NCBI RefSeq assembly: GCF_002994745.2
Contig: NW_020126827.1
Location: forward strand, 62,001-126,000
Direction: 5' to 3'
Source of the DNA: Rosa chinensis
Taxonomy: Eukaryota > Streptophyta > Magnoliopsida > Rosales > Rosaceae
Length of the DNA: 64,000 nucleotides
Numbering within the stretch: the stretch's first letter is position 1; the number at the start of each line of letters is the position of its first letter. The position numbers and the translations under genes are program-made. This document shows positions 22,495 through 32,800 of the stretch, piece by piece. The notes below the pieces were generated by a model. The model saw only the letters and a list, made by a program, of their open reading frames with translations. It was not told the DNA's origin and made no database searches.

Positions 22495-23720
22495 TGGTGC
22501 GGCTGAAATAGCCTCACAATTTAACCCTGCAAAATGTAGTTGTCAGTATAGGATAAGCAGGGATCGTTCAGTCCGGGGATTGTAGGGTACACCTACACAA
22601 AAAGGTCAATTAACAAATAAAAGAATAAAATGGGGGTTTTGGAATTTGGTTTCTAATCTACTAAAATAAAAACAAAGCAAATAAAACTATATACAATGAT
22701 CGACTTCCCTAACCTAGACCAATACCACTCGGAAATTACTAAGTGTAAAAACAGAAAATTCATTTCAACATGCTACAAAAATGTGCCCACCTTAAATGCC
22801 TAGATAAGAGCCAAAATGAAAAGCCTCAGCGGATCAATCCATTTATCTGATTCGTTCTAATGTAGGTTTGGATTGGAAAAGTCCTTACCAAGCCTAATAC
22901 TACTAAATTTCGAAAACACTCGGCATAATTCTCTTAACTAGTAGTATTATCTAACCCTCGAATCAACTCACACGTGCAAATTAACCATTACACATAGAAT
23001 TTAACACGTAATTTCCAGAATCATTTAATCATTAAAGCATGATTTTTACCACTTTTTAGAACTAATTGCTACTTGTTTAACTCAGCGTCTTAACAAATAA
23101 CAATTACTCTTGGCAAATTAAGCAAACACACAAAAACTCTTACCGTTATTCTAGCATGCAAACTTATGAACCTAACTCTGAAAATTACCAAAACACATAA
23201 AAGGGCACAAGATTGTAACATGCATCATAAAAGAATTCTCAAAATTAACTCAATAATAAACTGAAAATCTCAAAATATTAATAAAAATATTCTGAAAATT
23301 TCATGTCTCCAATTACACAACTCACAAATTGAAACACACAAAACCGAAACAAAAATTATAAGTAGAGTCATAGTTACACTTTGAAGCTTTCCTCAGCGGC
23401 TTAGCAACACGGTGATGAACTCGTCTCTGCGATGGTGGTGGAGCGTCCTTGACTCAGCGCCTTAGAGCTTTGTAGATTGATGGATGGATGGTGTCACGGT
23501 CTTGTAGGTGATGGAAGTTTAAGGAGTGAATTGGGCAGTCTTGGAATGGTTTTTGGCCAGGAAGTGATAGGCAATGAATTATCTTGGCTGGGAAGTGATC
23601 TTGGCTGGGAAGTGATGCCAATTCAGTTCTGGACGTTGCCTATTTATAGGGGAGCATTGGTTGGCTTTCCCAACTGAAACGTCTTCTTTATGGCCTTAAC
23701 TCCTTGCATAATGGGGCAAT
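22495..23720 (-). repeat. B1 5' LTR, inner part
   Basis: Same sequence as 12774-13999 apart from three small differences and the last bases before the break. It stops in GGGGCAAT at 23720, where an inverted copy begins after 75 bp of filler. The U3 tandem array is lost from this piece. Confidence 0.92.
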
Positions 23721-23795
23721 AACGGTAAGAGTTTTTGTGTGTTTGCTTAATTTGCCAAGAGTAATTGTTATGGGAAGACGTCTTCTCTCTTGTTC
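23721..23795. other. Patchwork filler at the centre of an LTR palindrome
   Basis: 50 bp (23721-23770) are an exact copy of LTR sequence found at 28034-28083. The following 25 bp include the perfect 12-bp palindrome GAAGACGTCTTC (23774-23785) and an 18-nt string that recurs at 38172-38189. Templated filler of this kind is typical of double-strand-break repair with template switching. Confidence 0.75.
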
Positions 23796-25027
23796 ATTGC
23801 CCCATTATGAGAGGAGTTAAGGCCATAAAGAAGACGTTTCAGTTGGGAAAGCCAACCAATGCTCCCCTATAAATAGGCAACGTCCAGAACTGAATTTGCA
23901 TCACTTCCCAGCCAAGATCACTTCCCAGCCAAGATAATTCATTGCCTATCACTTCCTGGCCAAAAACTTTTCCGAGACTCTGCCCAATTCACTTCTTAAA
24001 CCTCCATATCTTACAAGACCGTGACCACCATCCATCCATCAATCTACAAAGCTCTAAGGCGCTGAGTCAAGGACGCTCCACCACCATAGTAGAGACAAGT
24101 TCATCACCTTGTTGCTAAGCCGCTGAGGAAAGCTTCAAAGTGTAACTATGACTCTACTTATATTTTTTGTTTCGGTTTTGTGCGTTTCAATTTGCAAGTT
24201 GTGTAATTGGAGACATGAGATTTTCAGAATATTTTTATTAATATTTTTGAGATTTTCAGTTTATTATTGAGTTAAATTCGAGAATTCTTTTATGATGCAT
24301 GTTATAATCTTGTGCCCTTTTATGTGTTTAGGTCATTTTCAGAGTTAGGTTCATAAGTTTGCATGCTAGAATAACGGTGAGAGTTCTTGTGTGTTTGCTT
24401 TATTTGCCAAGAGCAATTGTTATTTGTTAAGACGCTGAGTTAAACAAGTAGTAATTGGTTCTAACGGGTGGTAAAAATCATGCTTTAATGATTAAATGAT
24501 TCTGGAAATTACGTGTTAAATTCTATGTGTAATGGTTAATTTGCACGTGTGAGTTGATTCGAGGGTTAGATAATACTACTAGTTAAGAGAATTACGCTGA
24601 GTGTTTTCGAAAATTAGTAGTATTAGGCTTGGTAAGGACTTTTCCGATCCATGCCTACATTAGAACGAATCAGATAAATGGATTGATCCGCTGAGGCTTT
24701 TCATTTGAGCTCTTATCTAGGCATTTAAGATGGGCACATTTTTGTTGCATGTTGAAATGAATTTTCTGTTTTTACACTTAGTAATTTCTGAGTGGTATTG
24801 GTCTAGGTTAGGGAAGTCGATCATTGTATATAGTTTTATTTGTTTTGTTTTTATTTTAAGTAGAATAGGAATCAAATTTGAAAACCCCCCATTTTATTCT
24901 TTTATTTGTTAATTGACCTTTTTGTGTAGGTGTACCCTACAATCCCCGGACTGAACGATCCCTGCTTATCCTATACTAACAACTACATTTTGCAGGGTTA
25001 AATTGTGAGGCTATTTCAGCCGCATCA
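23796..25027 (+). repeat. B3 5' LTR, inner part (inverted copy of 22495-23720)
   Basis: Begins ATTGCCCCATTATGAG and ends GCCGCATCA before the PBS. It contains the TATA box (about 23866) and U5 block. It is an inverted copy of the left arm, forming a long near-perfect palindrome with it. Confidence 0.9.
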
Positions 25028-25032
25028 ATTTT

Positions 25033-25050
25033 TGGCGCCGTTGCCGGGGA
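25033..25050 (+). promoter_or_regulatory. Primer-binding site, tRNA-Asp (B3)
   Basis: TGGCGCCGTTGCCGGGGA, exact match, followed by TTGT. An upstream U5 ACAATCCCCGG can pair with CCGGGGATTGT. Confidence 0.9.
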
Positions 25051-26039
25051 TTGTTAAAATCCCTTGCACTTAAAGTGTCATCGATTTTGTTGTATATAGA
25101 ATGCATGCTAATTTTTGTACTACACTTGTGGAATGGTGACAAATTGCAATTTCGGTTAGGCCAAGCTTTAATTGTGATTTAGTTTAAGTTTTATGGGTGT
25201 TGCGAAATTAAGCATGTCTTTTCTAATTGTTGTACAATTTGTAGAAGTTTTTTTTTTTTAGCATGTTATAAATTGTATGTGTTTCACTTAGATTAATATA
25301 CTTAGGATATGAATTTAGCTAAATACTTAATTGTTGTAAGTGTGTAAAATCGTATGAGTAGACAAGGGCCCTTTTGTTAATATTGGCCTAAACCCTTCAT
25401 TAGTACCTTGCTTAGGTCTCTTGAGGTTGAGGGCGGCCTTTATTAACACTTGGAGAACTGTCTAACACATAAGTTAATTTCCCAGCTGAGTAAGGGGCGC
25501 ATACGGATGGTGTCTTAGGTTGAGACCCTGGGTGATGGGTTCAATTGGATCTCAGAGATACTATAGAATGAGCCTAAACCACTATGTGGGAGTAGCCGAT
25601 AGGGGCCTAAACCTCAATGAGGGAGTAGCCTCCGTAGTATCACTAAAATGAGTCCTCCCTCTCACTTACCTCTTAATCTGGCCATTCGGCCTTCTGAAAC
25701 AAAGGAAAGAGACTTATGTCTAGGCGACTATCCCTATATCGTATCTCACCAATAGTAGTGGTTTCTATTGGGCTCGACTTACAACTTGGAATCAATTGAG
25801 ATATTAACTATGTTTATAATAATAAAAAATAATAAGAAAAAAAAAGAAAAAAAAAATGATGTGTGACCTGCTTAAGGTATATTGGATTAAACATGACTTT
25901 ATCGAGGGTAGCTGTTCTATAGTCCCTTTGCACACCGAGGTCCTCTGTTCCAGTACCTAAGTATGTAAATGTAAAGGTAACTTAGAAAGTAGGAAAGGCA
26001 TACTGTTTGTATCCGGACCTTGTATATGTTACTAACACT
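25051..26039 (+). other. B3 leader
   Basis: Collinear with the B2 leader (28711-29813), with one leader module at about 25340-25800 and an A-rich tract near 25825-25857. It ends in AACACTTGA, where the B2 leader continues for about 20 more bases to its start codon. Confidence 0.85.
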
Positions 26040-26044
26040 TGACC
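26040..26044 (+). other. gag-pol excision junction in B3
   Basis: The leader ending AACACTTGA is joined to CGAGGAATGAG, which in B1 lies at the very end of gag-pol. The deletion therefore runs from about 20 nt before the start codon to the stop region. No remnant of gag-pol is left. Confidence 0.8.
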
Positions 26045-26110
26045 GAGGAATGAGCACGTGTGAACAAGGAGAAAAGTCCAGGCTGAAGGACTATAAATAT
26101 TAAGCGCTGC

Positions 26111-26126
26111 ATGGGAGGCAACCCAT
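26111..26126 (+). promoter_or_regulatory. Conserved post-stop hairpin (B3)
   Basis: ATGGG-AGGCAA-CCCAT, kept although the element has no gag-pol. This argues that the motif works in cis and not as coding sequence. Confidence 0.6.
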
Positions 26127-26242
26127 TTCAACCGAAGCTGTGAAGGAGCCATCAACGAGAGTTTGAAATTTCTATCCCTTCACTTGCTTAGGTTGAATTG
26201 TACTTGTGTCTTTGTTTATTGTTTGTTTATTTTACCCTTCCC

Positions 26243-26273
<31 letters not shown>

Positions 26274-27818
26274 CTATGTTTTTTTTAGTGTCTTTTTTTT
26301 TGTTTTGTTTGCTTGAGTCTTAGGATGCCCCTAACGTCTAGGATGAACATGTCTCTGAATTCATGGCTGAAGGTTTTCACAATCGAAATAGGACTTAATT
26401 GAATTCTGTGGTTAATCGACATTGTAATGCTTGTATGAAGATTTAAGATAGGATTGTAACTTGGTTCATTAAGCATGCTAGGATTAAGTCTGATTCATTT
26501 TACCCTAAGTGAGCTGTTGAGCTAAAATACTTTCTTTTCGAGTGCTTATTGATAAATTCAAAATTTCATGGCTGTATTTGCAAAACCTCATCATTCTTTG
26601 AAAATCCAATGATCATGTGCCATAGATTTTAATGGACTAGAGAGTACTAGAACTCGGCTGTTGTGACTGTCAAAACTTGTATGCCATAATATGCACTGAT
26701 CCTGGATAGGATAGAAGGCATTAGGGTAACCACCATAGCCAAACAAGCATGTGTCCCCAACTGTGCCCGTCGTGGGACTCCTTAGAATGAACCCCTTTGA
26801 GCCTACGTTGAAAACCTTTGTTTCATCACCCTCACTACCCTACCATGTGCTTAGTATAGGATATCTCTACCCTTGTCTTAGGGACTTAGTAGAGCATGAC
26901 ATAGTATGTAGGGGTGACGATGAAAGACAAGTGTGGGATGGGGAAAATCCAAGAAAAAAAGAAGAGAAAAAAAAATTTGCCGTAAAAAAAAATGAAAGAA
27001 AATGAAAATGAAAAAGAAAGAAAGAAAAGCGGCAAAATAGAAGAAAAATTGAAAAGAAAACTCTTGGGAAATTGTTGAAGTGTGGTTTTGGACTTTCAAA
27101 TTTGTAGAAGGCTCAAAGTTGAAAATTAGGCCTTTGTCCATTCCCATGTTGGTTAGAGTGAAGGTTTGGCCCAAAACAATGATATTTGGTCAACAAAAAT
27201 GATGACATAAGGTGGTCCTTATATGCTCTGCTAGGTCCTTAGGATTTTTGTATCCTTAATATTCATTTCGAAAACCCTAGCTTAGCCCCATTACAACCAG
27301 TTTTAAGTGCTTACTTGATCCTTGAGATGGGCAGTCTTTGGTTAGTGGAGTCAGGTACGCAGTCGAGCTTATGGTTTAGGTCCATTTGTGCACTTAGTCA
27401 TTTCATGAGGTCTTTAAAAATTCTTCACAAAATGCGTTTATTGATGAAATATGCAAGCTGTTTGTTGCCTTACAATTTATTCTCTTGCATATACTTGAGA
27501 GTGAAGCTTTTAAGCATAGCCATTTCTGAGAGAAAAATCGAGAGTATGCCCTGTGAGTTTGGATTGGACTTGTTCGAAACATGCTATCATTCACTGTATA
27601 ACTTAAGTTCTCCATATCTTGCTTAGTCATATGAATGTCACAGGTTTATTAACCATGGAATTATCTATGCAATTTTGATTAAGTGTTTAACGTGAAAGCC
27701 ATGAGTTTGGAGTCTCTGAGACAACAGTTAGGGGAAGTAGAGTCATTTACTTGTTTTTTTTTTGTTGAGTCGTTGTTTTGTTTTGTATTTTTGTTTTGCT
27801 AAGGGACTAGCAAAAGCT
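26127..27818 (+). other. B3 3' non-coding region
   Basis: No credible ORF. It holds an A27 run at 26244-26270, the 20-nt block at 26762-26781, an internal PPT-like AAGTGTGGGATGGGG near 26929, and purine-rich sequence at 26940-27060 that gives spurious Lys/Glu ORFs. Collinear with the B1 3' region. Confidence 0.82.
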
Positions 27819-27832
27819 AAGTGTGGGGTAGT
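27819..27832 (+). promoter_or_regulatory. Polypurine tract (B3)
   Basis: AAGTGTGGGGTAGT immediately before TGATAGGAGC. Confidence 0.85.
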
Positions 27833-28687
27833 TGATAGGAGCAAAAAAATGTGACGATATTATTAATTATGTGCCTCATTTGAGCCTTGTTTCTCCCTTA
27901 AGTTTTGTGTTTTTAGTCATTAAGTCATTTTGAAAGTCTTGTTGAGTGTTTGGAGTGAAATAGGCGGAAAAAGTAAAATTCATGAAAAATCCTAGCTGGA
28001 TCAGGATTCCTCATAAGTTTGCATGCTAGAATAACGGTAAGAGTTTTTGTGTGTTTGCTTAATTTGCCAAGAGTAATTGTTATTTGTTAAGACGCTGAGT
28101 TAAACAAGTAGCAATTAGTTCTAAAAAGTGGTAAAAATCATGCTTTAATGATTAAATGATTCTGGAAATTACGTGTTAAATTCTATGTCTAATGGTTAAT
28201 TTGCACGTGTGAGTTGATTCGAGGGTTAGATAATACTACTAGTTAAGAGAATAACGCTGAGTGTTTTCGAAATTTAGTAGTATTAGGCTTGGTAAGGACT
28301 TTTCCGATCCAAACCTACATTAGAACGAATCAGATAAATGGATTGATCCGCTGAGGCTTTTCATTTTGGCTCTTATCTAGGCATTTAAGGTGGGCACATT
28401 TTTGTAGCATGTTGAAATGAATTTTCTGTTTTTACACTTAGTAATTTCCGAGTGGTATTGGTCTAGGTTAGGGAAGTCGATCATTGTATATAGTTTTATT
28501 TGTTTTGTTTTTATTTTAAGTAGATTAGGAACCAAATTTCAAAACCCCCCATTTTATTCTTTTATTTGTTAATTGACCTTTTTGTGTAGGTGTACCCTAC
28601 AATCCCCGGACTGAACGATCCCTGCTTATCCTATACTGACAACTACATTTTGCAGGGTTAAATTGTGAGGCTATTTCAGCCGCATCA
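27833..28687 (+). repeat. Shared B3/B2 LTR with internal deletion of U3 core
   Basis: 855 bp against 1775 bp for the complete LTR. At about 28012 the sequence jumps from AGGATTCC to CATAAGTTTGCATGC, losing about 920 bp that include the tandem array and TATA box. It serves both as 3' LTR of B3 and as 5' LTR of B2. U5 and the PBS-complementary block (28599-28609) are kept. Confidence 0.9.
28599..28609 (+). promoter_or_regulatory. U5 segment complementary to the PBS (B2)
   Basis: ACAATCCCCGG is the exact reverse complement of CCGGGGATTGT at 28704-28714. Relative to family A, the closing pair is changed on both sides (T-A to A-T), keeping 11 bp. Confidence 0.6.
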
Positions 28688-28692
28688 ATTTT

Positions 28693-28710
28693 TGGCGCCG
28701 TTGCCGGGGA
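28693..28710 (+). promoter_or_regulatory. Primer-binding site, tRNA-Asp (B2)
   Basis: TGGCGCCGTTGCCGGGGA, exact, 5 nt after the LTR end. Confidence 0.92.
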
Positions 28711-29813
28711 TTGTTAAAATCTCTTGCACTTAAAGTGTCATCGATTTTGTTGTATATAGAATGCATGCTAATTTTTGTACTGCACTTGTGGAATGGTGAC
28801 AAATTGCTATTTATGTTCGGCCAACATATAATTGTGATTTAGTTTAAGTTTTATGAGTGTTACGAAATTAAGCATGTCTTTTATCATTGTTGTACAATTT
28901 GTAGAAGTTTTTTTTTTTTTAACCATATTGTAAATTGAATGTGTTTCACTTAAATTTTTTTTTTTTTTCAGCATGTTGTAAATTGTATATTGTAAATTGT
29001 AGAATGAGTTTCTTTTTAGCATGTTGTAAATTGTTTGTGTTTTACTTAGATTAATATTCTGAGGTTATGAATTTAGCTAAATACTTAATTGTTGTAAGTG
29101 TGTAAAATCGTATGAGTAGACAAGGGCCCTTTTGTTAATATTGGCCTAAACCCTTCATTAGTACCGTGCTCAGGTCTCTTGAGGTTGAGGGCGGCCTTTA
29201 TTAGCACTTGGAGAACGGTCTAACACATAAGTTAATTTCCCAGCTGAGTAAGGGGCGCATACGGATGGTGTCTTAGGTTGAGACCCTGGGTGATGGGTTC
29301 AATTGGATCTCAGAGATACTATAGAATGAGCCTAAACCACTATGTGGGAGTAGCCGATAGGGGCCTAAACCTCAATGAGGGAGTAGCCTCCGTAGTATCA
29401 CCAAAATGAGTCCTCCCTCTCACTTACCTCTTAATCTGGCCATCCGGCCTTCTGAAACAAAGGAAAGAGACTTATGTCTGGGCGACTATCCCTATATCGT
29501 ATCTCACCAATAGTAGTGGTTTCTATTGGGCTCGACTTACAACTTGGAATCAATTGAGATTGAGATATTAACTATGTTTATAAAAAAAAAAAAAAAAAAA
29601 ATTGATGTGTGACCTGCTTAAGGTATATTGGATTAAACATGACTTTGTCGAGGGTAGCTGTTCTATAGTCCCATTGCACAAACGAGGTCCTCTGTTCCAG
29701 TACCTAAGTATGTAAATGTAAAAGTAACTTAGAAAGTTAAGGAAAGACATAATGTTTGTATTTCGAACCTTGTACATGTTATTAACACTTGATTTGGTCT
29801 TAAAGGTCCATGA
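28711..29813 (+). other. B2 untranslated leader
   Basis: 1.1 kb without a long ORF. It contains one leader module (29088-29575), a run of about 20 A at 29581-29600, and a block around TTGGATTAAACATGAC and CCAGTACCTAAGTATG similar to the end of family A module 1. It ends at the ATGAATG double start. Confidence 0.85.
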
Positions 29814-29830
29814 ATGTCCACTGTCTCTGA
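29810..29830 (+). CDS. Minimal overlapping upstream ORF at B2 gag-pol start
   Basis: ATG four bases before the gag-pol ATG, in another frame, with a TGA after six codons. Same geometry as in A1 and E although the codons differ. The B1 copy is one codon longer. Confidence 0.4.
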   Translation: MNVHCL

Positions 29831-32800
29831 TAAGACTAAGGAGCTGTTTGAAAAATTGGAACGTGCTAAGCAAAGGGCAGAACTCACTTTTTCAGACCGC
29901 CCTCCTCTAGAAAGGAGGTATTCTCAGGACTCTAGCTATTCAGGTTATAACTCCTCAACTAGATCAACCGAGGAGATCAACAAACCTGACCATTCTGAAG
30001 AAGGAGAAGAACAAGTCTTGGAAGAGGAAGAAGAGGAGGTCACTGAAGAGGAAGAAGAGGAAGAGCACGCCCGTGTTGAGCAAGTACAGGCACCAATGGC
30101 TGAGACTATTAGGCAACTGTCTAATCCTACAGGTGGGGGTGCTGCGCCCTTATGCATTGCCTATCCAGAACCAGGAGAGGGGCTTAATGATGATTTTCAG
30201 TTAAAGAGTGGGTTTCTGCATCACCTACCCAAGTTTCACGGGATGAGTAGTGAAGACACCAACAAGCATCTCAAGGAGTTCGAGTTTGTCTGTGGGAGTA
30301 TGTGCCCTAAAGGAGCTGATATCAATATCTTGAAGATGAAGGCATTTCCCTTTACTTTGGAGGACAAGGCCAAGACTTGGCTATTTGAGCTGCCTGCTGG
30401 CACTATCAACACTTGGGATAGGATGAAGGGCGAGTTCCTTACGAAGTACTTTCCTGCCTCAAAGGTCACTGTTTTGAGGAAGCAGATTAGTGGAATTACG
30501 CAAGGACATGAGGAGAATTTCTGCAATTATTGGGACAGGTTTAAGAGCCTTGTAGCATCATGCCCTAACCATGGGATGAGTGAGGGGTCCCTCCTTACCT
30601 ATTTTTATGAAGGACTCACCGCTAATGAGCGTGGTCTGTTAGATGCTGCTGCTGGAGGATCCTTTATGGATAAGACACCTGCTGATGCCAAGGTGCTACT
30701 TACTAATCGTGCACTAAACTATCAACAATATGAGGGGGTGCTTTCCTCTCAACGGAGGGTACATGAGGTGTCCACTAACTCTGCTCTTGAAGACAAGGTC
30801 AACAAGATGTCTACTTTGCTGTCTCAAGTCTTAAACGTTAATGGAGGAGGAGCAATGGCTCAAGTGTGTGGGATGTGCTCGACTCAAGGGCACCCCACAG
30901 ATAAATGTCCCCAACTTGCCTCTCCAGAAGAATGGGAATCTGTTAACGCCCTAGGGTATCAAGGAGGTCAAGGAGGCCCGAGGTACAACCCTTACTCAAA
31001 TACTTACAATCCGGGGCTCAGAGACCACCCCAACTTTCGTTGGGCCAACAATGATAACACCTTGCGACCACCTCAAGGCCCAGGTCAGAATTCTCAGCGC
31101 CCACCAGGTTTGTTTTTGAGGCCTCAGGTACCTCAAGCTTTTGGTATTCCCAATTCTGTCCCTCCACCTCCTGTTTCTAATACTTTGAATGCCCCTAATT
31201 ATGATGAACTGTTGAAGTCCCTTGCTACGGGGCAACAACAACTTAACACGGCTACTCAAGCTTTGGTTGTAGGACAGGCAACCCATTCAAAGGATATTGC
31301 AGAGCTCAAGAATCAAATGGGCCAAGTGGTGGATTTCATGGGCCGGATTGCTGAAACAGGGAAACTTCCAAGCAACACAGTGCCTAACCCAAGGAATGAG
31401 CACGCCCAAGCCATCATCACTAGGAGTGGGCGCGTACTAGTTGACCCTCCCAAATCCCACAAGAAGGCCCAAGCGGCCCATAATGAAGAAGAAGACGTTG
31501 TGGAGGTGTCTAAGAAGGATGTTGAGAAGGACCCAGCTACAACAAGGGTGGAAGTTGACTTGCCCCAAGCTGAGGCACCCAAAGGTACAATTCCTAACTC
31601 TAGTGGTTTAGTTAAGACTAACCCAGTTGTTTCTATACCTTTCCCAAGCAGGTTTTCCAAGACGAAGAAAGATAAATCTGATCAAGAGATCTTGGAAATC
31701 TTCAAGAAGGTTCAAGTGAACATGCCCTTGATTGAGTGCATCAAACAGGTGCCTAAATACGCCAAGTTCTTGAAGGAGCTATGCACCACAAGGAGGCAGA
31801 CAAGAGAGAAGGAGGTGGTGAAAATGAGCGAAACAGTATCAGCCGTTATCCAGAGGAAGCTACCCCCAAAGTTGAAGGACCCAGGGAGTTTTTCTGTTCC
31901 CTGTATCATTGGTGACACCAGGTTTGAAAATGTGATGTTAGACTTAGGGGCATCCATAAATGTTATGCCTTATAATTTGTATGTGTCCTTAGGTCTAGGC
32001 CCTCTTAAGAGGGATAATGTTGTCATTCAACTTGCTGATAGGTCTAACAAATACCCTCAAGGGTATGTTGAGGATGTTCTTGTGCAGGTAAACCATCTGA
32101 TATTCCCTGCGGATTTCTACGTATTGGACATGGAGGAATCGCCCCTAAATACCACTCCATTACTTTTAGGGCGTCCCTTTATGAGGACTGCAAGAACTAA
32201 AATCGACGTGTACAAAGGGACTCTCACCATGGAGTTTGATGGTGATGTTATACGCTTCAACATTCTTGAAGCCATGAGGTACCCTGTTTCTGATTTGAAA
32301 CCTTGCTTTGCTATTGATGTAGTTGATTCACTCGCGCAGGTTTTCTCTGAAGCAATGGTTGAGGATGAATTGGCTCTGACCCTAGAGGAGGGGGTCAGAT
32401 ATGATGAAAATGGGGAACCTATCCCCAAGGTTGAGTGGGATGTTGAGGAGCCTAGAGTGATCAAGACTGTGGCCTCACTGGAGGCTCAACCTATAAAGAG
32501 GTCAATTTCCTATTTGTCAATTCCGGTTTCTACTAATAAAATGCTACCCTCTATTGTTCAGGCACCCAAGTTGGAATTGAAGGTACTCCCTGAGCATTTG
32601 AAATACGCGTACCTAGGAGAAAATGAGACCCTCCCAGTGATCATATCATCAACGCTGGAGGTAGAGCAAGAAAGAAAGTTGGTGGACGTGTTGAAGAAGC
32701 ACAAGACTGCCATTGGGTGGACTCTGGCAGATATCAAGGGGATCAGCCCAACCACGTGTGTCCACCGGATCCTATTAGAAGATGGTGCCAAGCCCACAAG

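Larger units (their letters stand above)
12774..23720 (-). mobile_element. Athila-type element B1 (minus strand, RT/RNase H deleted)
   Basis: Reverse-strand family B element: complete 3' LTR (12774-14548), PPT, 3' region, gag-pol with a 717-bp in-frame deletion, leader, PBS (22472-22489) and the start of its 5' LTR, which is broken at 23720. The outer end of that 5' LTR appears to be the piece ending at 39266. The 3' LTR and the visible 5' LTR differ at three places in about 1.2 kb. Confidence 0.92.
23796..28687 (+). mobile_element. Element B3, family B derivative without gag-pol
   Basis: Partial 5' LTR (23796-25027), PBS, leader, direct joining of the leader end to the post-gag-pol region at about 26040, 3' non-coding region, PPT, and an internally deleted LTR (27833-28687). 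All cis parts are kept and the whole coding region is gone, so it would depend on enzymes from an intact relative. It shares its right LTR with B2. Confidence 0.88.

Noticed and set aside
22495..25027. Foldback or MITE element
   Set aside because: The inverted repeats are pieces of known family B LTRs with PBS and leaders on both sides, without terminal inverted repeats or a TSD of a DNA transposon.
26878..27174. 98-codon Phe-rich minus-strand ORF (also 15205-15513 and 40374-40670)
   Set aside because: Produced by purine/pyrimidine runs in the 3' region; composition artefact.
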